64,000 nucleotides of DNA from Chloracidobacterium sp. (GTDB lineage Bacteria > Acidobacteriota > Blastocatellia > Pyrinomonadales > Pyrinomonadaceae): positions 1,674,001-1,738,000 of the forward strand of contig JADJXP010000002.1 of assembly GCA_016715795.1 (NCBI GenBank), given 5' to 3'. The notes under the pieces are model-generated. The model saw only the letters and a program-made list of their open reading frames with translations. It was not told the origin of the DNA and ran no database searches. The position numbers and the translations under genes are program-made. Of this stretch, positions 51,221 to 58,059 are shown in pieces. Position 1 is the stretch's first letter. Each line of letters opens with the position of its first letter.

Positions 51221-51658
51221 TCAGATCACACAGAGATTCCCGTCCATCGCAACCGGAACAGCCGAAAGGACGAGGGTTTCGTCGAAGGTGACAAGGCGGC
51301 CTTTGTGGTGGGCGGCTAGGGCGAGCAGGTAGAGGTCGGTTAGTTGGCGGGGGCCGAGGATGCGGGTTGTTTCGAACATCGTGGGGTCGCGGAGCGATAT
51401 GTCGTCGGGCCAGAATTCGTGGTCGGTGCCGCGGACGAAATCGGTGAGTTGCGTTACCACGTCCTCGGCCGAGAACCGGGCGTGGCCCGGATGGTAGTTA
51501 GGATTCGACATGATCCGGACAAGCGCGTTTTCGGTGAGCGGACAGCTTGCCCAGCCCGAGCGGCGCTCGGCGGCCCACCATGAATGGGCGCGTGCGTTGT
51601 GAATGTGTTTCGGATCAAAAAGAGCGATCAGGACGTTGGCGTCGAGCAGCGAGCGCAT
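51221..51658 (-). CDS. VapC-type PIN toxin
   Basis: The product has 145 residues. MRSLLDANVLIALFDPKHIHN carries the first catalytic Asp, then WASCPLTENALVRIMSNPNY has the conserved T-E-N-A-L-V-R-I motif. LTDLYLLALAAHHKGRLVTFDETL has the later catalytic Asp, with Thr-Phe-Asp. It is a 'VapC family' ribonuclease (TTHB/PIN_VapC type). It follows the VapB-like gene by two bases, so the pair is coupled. Confidence 0.87.
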   Translation of the reverse strand: MRSLLDANVLIALFDPKHIHNARAHSWWAAERRSGWASCPLTENALVRIMSNPNYHPGHARFSAEDVVTQLTDFVRGTDHEFWPDDISLRDPTMFETTRILGPRQLTDLYLLALAAHHKGRLVTFDETLVLSAVPVAMDGNLCVI

Positions 51659-51660
51659 AT

Positions 51661-51912
51661 CTACATGTCCTCTTCGTCCATGAGCGAGCGAATGTGCTCC
51701 ATCGTGATGATCTCACCGCCTCGGCTCGGCAGCACCGGAACGCCATTCTTGAAGGTGTACTTAGCGGTTGCTCTCTCCTTCCTGGGCTCCGGAGCTCTAA
51801 GCCCGCGCCGAAAAAGGTTTGAGATCACCTTTCCCGCAGTGGTTTTTTCCTTTGCCGCCAGCTCTTTTGCCGCTTGCAGCACGTCAGCATCAATATCGAG
51901 CGTGGTTCGCAT
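51661..51912 (-). CDS. VapB-type ribbon-helix-helix antitoxin
   Basis: The product has 83 residues. MRTTLDIDADVLQAAKELAAKEKTTAGKVISNLFRRGL is a CopG/RHH-type DNA-binding head. The C-terminal half (FKNGVPVLPSRGGEIITMEHIRSLMDEEDM) is the toxin-binding tail usual for VapB partners of this subgroup. It is directly upstream of the PIN gene. An upstream run ATGATGCTAACG-type is near but no clear operator is identified beyond CATCTGATGCTAACGCATCAGATG-like palindrome around 51914-51930. Confidence 0.83.
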   Translation of the reverse strand: MRTTLDIDADVLQAAKELAAKEKTTAGKVISNLFRRGLRAPEPRKERATAKYTFKNGVPVLPSRGGEIITMEHIRSLMDEEDM

Positions 51913-51931
51913 GCATCTGATGCTAACGCAT
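51912..51931. promoter_or_regulatory. Candidate VapB operator palindrome
   Basis: CATCTGATGC and GCATCAGATG are perfect 10-base arms around TAAC, starting at the VapB start codon. RHH antitoxins commonly bind such sites. Role inferred. Confidence 0.5.
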
Positions 51932-51958
51932 CAGATGTCGATTGTCAACGACATGATG

Positions 51959-52369
51959 CTAGGCCGACACGCGTTTTCCACGATTGATGCCGCCGACGGT
52001 GACGGTTTGGCGTAGAGCGAGGACGAGTATGCCGTTTTCGATCGTCGGGGCGAGGAAGCGGGTGGTTATGGGCACGCGGATGCGGTAGTGGCGGCAGAAG
52101 GTGGAGCCGTGCACGGCCCAGCCCATTTGCTTTTTTGTCACCGGAAAGCTCGCAGGGTCAGGCGGGAAAACAGGTTCGACGGCGATCGAGTCGTCCTCGC
52201 GGCTGTAATAGAGCGACACGAACTTTGGCCGCCCGAGCTTGTTGTAGGCACAGTCGTTCATGTAGATCAGCCCTTTGCGGTTGATCGTCACCCTCGGCTC
52301 CCGCGCCCCCGCCGGCGACATCGCCGGCCCGCCCTGAAATTTCTCGTAACGTCTGTCTAATGTGGTCAT
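51959..52369 (-). CDS. Conserved hypothetical protein, sister of the 7225 gene
   Basis: The product has 136 residues. It begins MTTLDRRYEKFQGGPAM and has INRKGLIYMNDCAYNKLG then PKFVSLYYSREDDSIAVEP, shared with the 7225-7623 protein. ILVLALRQTVTVGG lies near the C-terminus. No signal peptide or membrane segment. It stands next to VapBC and a heptamer/REP stretch, as its sister does next to a MazF-type unit. Function unknown. Confidence 0.65.
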   Translation of the reverse strand: MTTLDRRYEKFQGGPAMSPAGAREPRVTINRKGLIYMNDCAYNKLGRPKFVSLYYSREDDSIAVEPVFPPDPASFPVTKKQMGWAVHGSTFCRHYRIRVPITTRFLAPTIENGILVLALRQTVTVGGINRGKRVSA

Positions 52370-52393
52370 GGTTTCTCCTTAATGTGGTGGGTT

Positions 52394-52475
52394 TTTGGTC
52401 CTTGGTCTTTGGTCTTGGGTCTTGGGTCTTGGGTCTTTGATTCCGGCTAAGACCTAAGGCCTAAAACCCAAAACC
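52394..52475. repeat. Heptamer array (TTGGGTC/TTTGGTC), with inverted end
   Basis: Seven seven-base units from TTTGGTC to TTGGGTC, then a broken inverted set (AAGACCT, AAGGCCT, AAAACCC). The unit matches the array inside serA. Confidence 0.85.
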
Positions 52476-52502
52476 GTTTTCGTATGTTTCATATATAGCA
52501 CG

Positions 52503-52645
52503 TCCGTGCACGCCTGTCAAGGCGTCGGAACGCGGGCATCTTTGCCCGCTCTCGCGTGCGACGGTTTAAGGTGGAGTGGCTTACTCGGTGTTGATCCTCT
52601 GCGGACGCACTGGCGGGCAGAGATGCCCGCGTTTCCGACGCGTTG
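52503..52645. repeat. Inverted pair of REP elements, GCGGGCA family
   Basis: GGCGTCGGAACGCGGGCATC (52520) and its reverse complement near 52612-52641 enclose about 60 bases. The same unit is at 47700. This is a BIME-like pair. Confidence 0.8.
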
Positions 52646-52759
52646 GATCTGTTCCCATCCGTTCCGACGGGATTCTCCATTCTCAATTCTCAGTTCTCAA
52701 TTTCCCCAGCGATGGTGGGCATGGCACCTATGGCAAGATACGGCGTGCGCGAATAAAAA

Positions 52760-52876
52760 GTGTCGATACACTTAGCAAAAAGTGTCGATACACTAACGAA
52801 AAGTGTCGATACACATAGCGAAAAGTGTCGATACACTTAGCGAAAGGTGTCGATACAACAGCAAACTGTCGATACA
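52760..52876. repeat. TGTCGATACA array with 21-22 bp spacing upstream of rplM
   Basis: GTGTCGATACA starts at 52760, 52782, 52803, 52825 and 52847, and TGTCGATACA at 52867. Spacing is 22, 21, 22, 22 and about 19 bases. Two degenerate copies follow (GTTGATAC, TGTCGAT). Spacers are A-rich on one side (AAAA before each copy). The array ends about 120 bases before rplM. No gene is seen in 52370-52992. Confidence 0.88.
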
Positions 52877-52992
52877 ACTCGCGCGGAGCGTTGATACGGA
52901 ATGTCGATCCCCAGCCCTTGACCGTCATCGTTGTTTTCGATATCCTGTCAGTTCGCATTTTTGCGGATATTCGCATTAGTGTGTTTTGAGTT

Positions 52993-53427
52993 ATGAGTAC
53001 TTACTTTCCGAGCGGCAAGGATCTGGCGAATGGGCGCAAGTGGTTCGTGGTCGATGCGAGCGGCAAAACGGTCGGCCGGTTGGCCACCGAGGTGGCCCGC
53101 ATCCTGTCGGGCAAGAACAATCCCGCGTGGACGCCATTCATGGATATGGGCGAGCACTGCATCGTCATAAATGCCCGCCACGCAAAGTTTACGGGTTCTA
53201 AGAACGACCAGAAGCTCTATCGTCGCCACACGCTGTATCCCGGCGGCCTGCGTGAGACGACGGTCAAGGAAATGTTCGAGAAAAAGCCTGAAAAGGTCAT
53301 CGAGCTCGCCGTCAAAGGCATGCTCCCCAAGACCAAGCTCGGCAAGGCAATGGCAAAGAAATTAAAGGTTTACGCGGACGCGGAACACCGCCACACGGCC
53401 CAGAAACCGGAGGCGATAGAGATCTAG
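52993..53427 (+). CDS. rplM: 50S ribosomal protein L13
   Basis: The product has 144 residues, the usual length. KWFVVDASGKTVGRLATEVARILSGKN, MDMGEHCIVINARHAKFTGSKNDQKLYRRHT, YPGGLRETTVKEMFEKKP and MLPKTKLGKAMAKKLKVYADAEHRHTAQKPE are the family motifs. It binds 23S rRNA early in 50S assembly. It is followed by rpsI, as in most bacteria. The upstream space holds a periodic TGTCGATACA array, which may be a regulator-binding region. Confidence 0.96.
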   Translation: MSTYFPSGKDLANGRKWFVVDASGKTVGRLATEVARILSGKNNPAWTPFMDMGEHCIVINARHAKFTGSKNDQKLYRRHTLYPGGLRETTVKEMFEKKPEKVIELAVKGMLPKTKLGKAMAKKLKVYADAEHRHTAQKPEAIEI

Positions 53428-53497
53428 CGATCAGCGATCAGCAATCAGCCGTCAGAAATTCTGGCAAATGCTGAGTGCTGAAGGCTGACAGCTGACT
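53427..53497. repeat. Inverted heptamer array between rplM and rpsI
   Basis: Four units (GCGATCA, GCGATCA, GCAATCA, GCCGTCA), a 15-base centre, then four inverted units (GCTGAGT, GCTGAAG, GCTGACA, GCTGACT). The transcript can fold into one long hairpin. Confidence 0.88.
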
Positions 53498-53507
53498 GCT
53501 TACAGAT

Positions 53508-53900
53508 ATGGCTGATATTCAATATTACGGCACCGGCCGCAGAAAGACCTCAACGGCACGCGTTTACCTGCGTCCGGGCAGCGGCGCGATCACGGTCAAC
53601 AAGCGTGAATTTAACTCGTACTTCCCCAACGAAGCCCTGCAGATGATCATTCGCCAGCCGCTTCATTTGACGGAAACGACCGAGAAATTCGACATTTTTG
53701 TGAACGTCCTCGGCGGCGGCACGGCCGGGCAGGCCGGAGCCGTTCGTCACGGCATCACGCGTGCACTGATCGAGTTTAACGGCGATCTGCGGCCGACGCT
53801 GAAGAAGGCGGGCCTCGTCACGCGCGACCCGCGTAAGAAAGAACGCAAGAAATACGGACAGAAAGGAGCCCGCAAACGGTTCCAGTTCTCGAAGCGTTAA
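53508..53900 (+). CDS. rpsI: 30S ribosomal protein S9
   Basis: The product has 130 residues. QYYGTGRRKTSTARVYLRPGSGAITVNKR, YFPNEALQMIIRQPL, GGGTAGQAGAVRHGITRALIEF and the C-terminal basic end (KKYGQKGARKRFQFSKR) are diagnostic. The last Arg reaches the decoding centre. It is in the rplM-rpsI pair; the space to rplM is occupied by an inverted heptamer array. Confidence 0.96.
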   Translation: MADIQYYGTGRRKTSTARVYLRPGSGAITVNKREFNSYFPNEALQMIIRQPLHLTETTEKFDIFVNVLGGGTAGQAGAVRHGITRALIEFNGDLRPTLKKAGLVTRDPRKKERKKYGQKGARKRFQFSKR

Positions 53901-53943
53901 GTTGTTGATAGTAGCTTTAGCTTGCGCGCTGAAGCATAATCCA

Positions 53944-53980
53944 TCGGCGAAGGCACTTGGTTAACAAACGCCTTCGCCGA
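53944..53980 (+). terminator. Hairpin between rpsI and rpsB
   Basis: An 11-base perfect stem TCGGCGAAGGC/GCCTTCGCCGA with a 15-base loop, without a T tract. It may be a terminator, attenuator or rpsB leader element. Confidence 0.45.
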
Positions 53981-54006
53981 GTACATAAACCAAGGAGAAA
54001 GAAGTT

Positions 54007-54990
54007 TTGGCTACAGTTACGATGAAGGAACTCCTCGAGGCAGGAGTTCATTTTGGTCACCAGGTCCGCCGTTGGAACCCGAAGATGAAGGAATACATCT
54101 TTGGCGCTCGCAACGGTATTTATATTATCGACCTACAAAAAACGCAGAAGATGTTCCGCGATTCGCTCGCGTGGGTACAGGAATCGCTAACCGAACGTCC
54201 CAATCAAAAGGTCCTTTTCGTAGGCACAAAACGCCAGGCTCAGGATGCGATCAAGGAAGAGGCCGAACGCTGCGGGATGTTCTATGTGAACAACCGCTGG
54301 CTCGGCGGCCTGCTCACCAATTACGAGACTGTCAAGAAGTCGATCAATCGCCTAAAAGACATAGAATCGATGCGCGAGGACGGCCGCATGGAGATGCTCA
54401 CCAAGAAGGAGCGCCTTCAACTCGACCGAGAGCACGAAAAGCTCATGAAGAACCTCGCCGGAATCAAGGAAATGAACGGGCGTCCGGATCTCCTTTTTGT
54501 AATTGATGTAAGGAAAGAAGATATTGCCGTCAAGGAAGCAAATAAGCTCGATATTCCGATCGTTGCCGTCGTCGATACCAACTGCTCGCCCGAGGGTATC
54601 GATCACGTCATTCCGGGCAACGATGACGCGCTGCGTGCGATCCGACTCTTTGCGGCCCGCATTGCAGATGCCATCATCGAGGGTCGACAGATTGGGACAG
54701 AAGGCCGCACTGCGGAAGTCGAGGCGGGGGCCGATGGTGAAGACGCAGGTGCAGACGAGGCCGAGATCGGTTCGCTAACCGCCATTCCAAAAGAATATCT
54801 GAGCGAGGACGAGCGCGCCGAGATGGAATCCGAAGATATACATGAGGAAGAGGACGAGGATATAGTGTCGGCTGAGACGGACGCATCGGAAACAGCAACC
54901 GAGGCTACCGACGAACCGGCGGTTGAGGCCACGGCTGGCGAGCCAACCCCGGAAACAACCGAAGAAAGCAACGAAGCTACGGCAAGCTAA
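54007..54990 (+). CDS. rpsB: 30S ribosomal protein S2 with acidic C-terminal extension
   Basis: The product has 327 residues. AAGGAG lies nine bases before a TTG start at 54007. MKELLEAGVHFGHQVRRWNPKMKEYIFG, IYIIDLQKT, RWLGGLLTNYETVKKSINRL and IPIVAVVDTNCSPEGIDHVIPGNDDALRAIRL are the family motifs, and the core ends near residue 230. The last 95 residues are very acidic (Glu/Asp/Ala/Thr), e.g. DIHEEEDEDIVSAE. Many S2 proteins end near 240-260. Long acidic tails occur in some phyla and are lineage features rather than defects. Confidence 0.95.
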   Translation: MATVTMKELLEAGVHFGHQVRRWNPKMKEYIFGARNGIYIIDLQKTQKMFRDSLAWVQESLTERPNQKVLFVGTKRQAQDAIKEEAERCGMFYVNNRWLGGLLTNYETVKKSINRLKDIESMREDGRMEMLTKKERLQLDREHEKLMKNLAGIKEMNGRPDLLFVIDVRKEDIAVKEANKLDIPIVAVVDTNCSPEGIDHVIPGNDDALRAIRLFAARIADAIIEGRQIGTEGRTAEVEAGADGEDAGADEAEIGSLTAIPKEYLSEDERAEMESEDIHEEEDEDIVSAETDASETATEATDEPAVEATAGEPTPETTEESNEATAS

Positions 54991-55008
54991 CAGTCTTTTA
55001 TTTTCAGC

Positions 55009-55055
55009 GGCGTAGCTTTTTTCCGGGGTCCGGTAAATCAGTTACGCCTTTTTTA
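55009..55055 (+). terminator. Hairpin with T tract between rpsB and tsf
   Basis: GGCGTA pairs with TACGCC, followed by TTTTTTAT. Loop about 28 bases. Could be a partial terminator or attenuator. Confidence 0.4.
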
Positions 55056-55076
55056 TAAGTAATTATCGGAGTTAAT

Positions 55077-55739
55077 ATGGCAGAAGTAAGTGCAAGTTCA
55101 GTAAAGTCGTTGCGGGAAAAGACCGGCGCTGGCATGATCGATTGCAAGAATGCCCTCGTCGAGGCTAACGGCGACGAGACGGCCGCCATCGAGATCCTAC
55201 GTAAGAAAGGGATCGCGACCGCTGACAAAAAGGCGGGCCGTGTGACGGCTGAGGGAGCGGTCGGATCGTATATTCACATGGGCGGCAAGGTCGGCGTGCT
55301 GGTCGAGATCAACTGCGAGAGCGATTTTGTCGCCCGCGGCGATGAGTTTCAGCAGCTCGTCAAGGACGTTGCGATGCATATTGCCGCGACGGATCCCCGT
55401 TATACTAACCGCTCGGACGTCCCTGACGGCGACCTCGCAAAGGAACGCGAGATCCTAATGGAACAGCTCAAGAACGACCCCAAGAACGCGGGCAAGCCCG
55501 ACGACGTTCTTGCGAAGATCATCGAAGGCCGATTGAACAAGTTCTACGAGGAGAATGTTCTCGTTGATCAGCCGTTCGTAAAAGACCCCGCCAAGACGGT
55601 AGGCGAGTTGGTTACCGAAAAGGTCGCTGCGATCAAAGAGAACATCTCGATCCGCCGCTTTGCCCGCTTCAAGATGGGCGAGGGCATTGAGAAGAAAGTC
55701 GACGATTTTGCGGCAGAAGTAGCCTCCATGGTTGGTTAA
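55077..55739 (+). CDS. tsf: Translation elongation factor Ts
   Basis: The product has 220 residues. The N-terminal UBA-like domain has SSVKSLREKTGAGMIDCKNALVEANGDETAAIEILRKKGIATADKKAGRVTAEG. The core has GVLVEINCESDFVARGDEFQQLVKDVAMHIAA with the TDFVA-type motif. The coiled-coil insertion of E. coli is short, hence the moderate length. It recycles EF-Tu by GDP release. It is in rpsB-tsf-pyrH-frr, the conserved order. Confidence 0.95.
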   Translation: MAEVSASSVKSLREKTGAGMIDCKNALVEANGDETAAIEILRKKGIATADKKAGRVTAEGAVGSYIHMGGKVGVLVEINCESDFVARGDEFQQLVKDVAMHIAATDPRYTNRSDVPDGDLAKEREILMEQLKNDPKNAGKPDDVLAKIIEGRLNKFYEENVLVDQPFVKDPAKTVGELVTEKVAAIKENISIRRFARFKMGEGIEKKVDDFAAEVASMVG

Positions 55740-55793
55740 TCTGTCGGTTGGTCAATATAGGTCTGGTGTGACCTATAGGTCCATATAGGACAT

Positions 55794-56513
55794 ATGGCGA
55801 AGCCCGTTTTCAACCGAATCCTCCTCAAGCTCTCCGGCGAGGCGTTGATGGGCGCGTCTGAGTACGGCATCGATACCGCAGTAGCGGCCTCGGTCGCAGA
55901 GGAACTCAAGGGCGTAAATGAGCTCGGCGTAGACATCGCGATCGTAGTCGGTGGAGGCAATATCTTTCGGGGCGTATCAGAGTCGGCTGGTAATATGGAT
56001 AGGGCTGCTGCCGATTACATCGGTATGCTCGCGACCGTCATGAACGCCGTCGTGCTGCAGGACGCGCTTGAGAAGCAGGGCGTCCACACACGCGTGATGT
56101 CGGCGATCGACATCCCGCAGCTTGCTGAGCCGTTCATTCGTCGGCGGGCAGTCAGACATCTTGAAAAGAAACGCATCGTTATATTTGCAGCCGGCACCGG
56201 AAATCCTTATTTCACAACGGATTCGGCGGCGTCCTTGAGAGCTCTGGAGATCGAGGCCGACGTGATCCTGAAGGGCACCAAAGTCGACGGCGTCTATTCC
56301 GCGGATCCGGTCAAGGATGTGTCAGCGACCAAGTTTGAGAAGATCACTTTCCAGGAGGTTCTGGAGAAGAATCTTAAAGTGATGGACGCATCGGCTATCT
56401 CGCTTTGTCGCGATAATGATCTGCCGATCATGGTCTTTAACATGCGCGAGGCAGGCAACATCCTTAAGGCCGTCTGCGGCGACACATCGATCGGAACGCT
56501 GGTAACTAATTAG
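55794..56513 (+). CDS. pyrH: UMP kinase
   Basis: The product has 239 residues. VFNRILLKLSGEALMGASEYGIDT holds the phosphate-binding loop, VGGGNIFRG is the second glycine loop, MDRAAADYIGMLATVMNAVVLQDALE and FAAGTGNPYFTTDSAASLRALEI form the UMP site. It converts UMP to UDP with ATP. It is in the rpsB-tsf-pyrH-frr operon. Confidence 0.95.
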   Translation: MAKPVFNRILLKLSGEALMGASEYGIDTAVAASVAEELKGVNELGVDIAIVVGGGNIFRGVSESAGNMDRAAADYIGMLATVMNAVVLQDALEKQGVHTRVMSAIDIPQLAEPFIRRRAVRHLEKKRIVIFAAGTGNPYFTTDSAASLRALEIEADVILKGTKVDGVYSADPVKDVSATKFEKITFQEVLEKNLKVMDASAISLCRDNDLPIMVFNMREAGNILKAVCGDTSIGTLVTN

Positions 56514-56519
56514 TTAATG

Positions 56520-56585
56520 GTGCATTGTGAATGGTGAATAGGAGAAAACTCACCGTTCACCATTCACCGTTCACCATTCATCACC
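56520..56585. repeat. Inverted heptamer array between pyrH and frr
   Basis: Three units (GTGCATT, GTGAATG, GTGAATA) are followed by four inverted units (CACCGTT, CACCATT, CACCGTT, CACCATT). It occupies the intergenic space; frr begins directly after it. Confidence 0.88.
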
Positions 56586-56586
56586 T

Positions 56587-57147
56587 ATGAGCGTACAAGA
56601 TGTCATAAAAGAGACCGGGCCGAAGATGGAATCGGTCGTCGAAGATTTCAAACGCAAGCTCGCTAACGTCCGCACGGGCCGTGCGAGTATTGGGCTGCTT
56701 GATGCGGTTCACGTCGATTATTATGGCACTTCGACACCGCTTAGCCAGATGGCGTCGATTGCCGTGCCCGAGCCGCAGCTCATCACGATCCAGCCGTGGG
56801 ACATCTCCCAACTCGGTGCCGTCGAAAAGGCCATCATCGCGGCCAATCTTGGCCTCAACCCCTCGAATGACGGCAAGCTGATCCGCCTGCCGGTGCCGCC
56901 GCTCAATGAAGAGCGTCGCAAACAGCTTGCCAAACAGGTCCACGAGATCGCCGAGGAACACCGTGTTGCGGTACGAAACGTCCGCCACCATTCGAATGAC
57001 TCGCTCAAACGCCTCCTCAAAGACAAGGCCATCTCCGAAGACGACGAACGCGGCGGCCTCGACGACATCCAAAAGCTCACAAACACCTACATCTCAAAGA
57101 TCGACGAACTCGGGAAGAACAAAGAGCACGAGATCATGAGCGTGTAA
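56587..57147 (+). CDS. frr: Ribosome recycling factor
   Basis: The product has 186 residues, the usual length. MESVVEDFKRKLANVRTGRASIGLLDAVHVDYYGTSTPLSQMASIAVPEPQLITIQPWD and RLPVPPLNEERRKQLAKQVHEIAEEHRVAVRNVRHHSND are diagnostic. It splits post-termination ribosomes with EF-G. It begins just after an inverted heptamer array, so the normal ribosome binding site is not obvious. Confidence 0.96.
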   Translation: MSVQDVIKETGPKMESVVEDFKRKLANVRTGRASIGLLDAVHVDYYGTSTPLSQMASIAVPEPQLITIQPWDISQLGAVEKAIIAANLGLNPSNDGKLIRLPVPPLNEERRKQLAKQVHEIAEEHRVAVRNVRHHSNDSLKRLLKDKAISEDDERGGLDDIQKLTNTYISKIDELGKNKEHEIMSV

Positions 57148-57303
57148 CCGATTCGCCCTGTCATTTCCCGACAATTTGTTATCGACACTTTGGTTAGGAA
57201 TCGGTCTCGGCCCGCCCGTCGCGAGTGGCACCTGATGTCATCGGGGCCAAGGCCACCTTCCGGACTGCAAATTTGGGACGTTGCACATAAGAGCATCGAA
57301 CGG

Positions 57304-57945
57304 TTAATACTTCCGATTCTCGGCGGGAAATAGGTGCTCGAGCGTGTCGGACAAGGCGTCAGATTCCATTTCGCCGGTGAACGGCTTTAGGAGGGATTCG
57401 TCGCCATCTTCGAGCCACTTTTTTTGGTCGTTGATGGTGTTGAGGATGACGGGCATTGCCTTTTCGTGGATGGGCTTCATGAAATCATTTGGCGGGCAGG
57501 TGAAGGCGGCGAAAGAGTAGCGAGGTTCGCTGTCATCGAAGTATCTGCTCCACAGCCCGGCCAGCGCGTACGGCTCGCGGCCTTTGACAAATATCTCGAC
57601 GGGCGGCAAGCCTCTGCCTTTTACCGGCCACTCGTAAAAGCTGTCAATGGGAAAGATGCACCGGTGCCCACGCTGCAGCAGGTCGGCCCACAGTTTGCGT
57701 TCGTACATCGTCTCGACACGGGCGTTGAACATCGGAAACTTGGTCTCGAATGAGTGCGACCCATCCCACTGACACCACCAGCGGGCCTCTAACGTCTTTA
57801 TCATTCCGTCGCCCCGCCGTGCCACGATCCAGGCCGGTTCCGTCGGTCTGAGATTGTGCCGCTCCTCAAACGCCTCCGGATACAGCCAATGCGCGATCAT
57901 CTCGCCAAACCTCTTCCCCCTGAGCTGTGAAACTCTTCCACACAT
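57304..57945 (-). CDS. SRAP-family (YedK/HMCES-like) DNA-protein crosslink sensor
   Basis: The product has 213 residues. It begins MCGRVSQ, whose Cys2 becomes the N-terminus and attacks abasic sites. NARVETMYERKLWADLL, HRCIFPIDSFYEWP and MPVILNTINDQKKWL are the other motifs, including the catalytic Glu region. HMCES/YedK proteins form a protective covalent link to abasic sites in single-stranded DNA. It faces the frr operon in convergent orientation. Confidence 0.92.
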   Translation of the reverse strand: MCGRVSQLRGKRFGEMIAHWLYPEAFEERHNLRPTEPAWIVARRGDGMIKTLEARWWCQWDGSHSFETKFPMFNARVETMYERKLWADLLQRGHRCIFPIDSFYEWPVKGRGLPPVEIFVKGREPYALAGLWSRYFDDSEPRYSFAAFTCPPNDFMKPIHEKAMPVILNTINDQKKWLEDGDESLLKPFTGEMESDALSDTLEHLFPAENRKY

Positions 57946-58059
57946 GATCTATCGTCCACCACCGACGTAAAGATAGCACGTCACCTCAATCAGTGCGAAA
58001 AATTCCCTTTTGCTCGTTCTGCATTTGGGGTATATTTGTTTCAAATCCGAATCTGTCGT

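Noticed and set aside
52760..52876. Possible CRISPR array from the repeated TGTCGATACA unit
   Set aside because: The unit is about 11 bases, spacers are about 11 bases and A-rich rather than unique, and no cas gene is seen. A binding-site array fits better.
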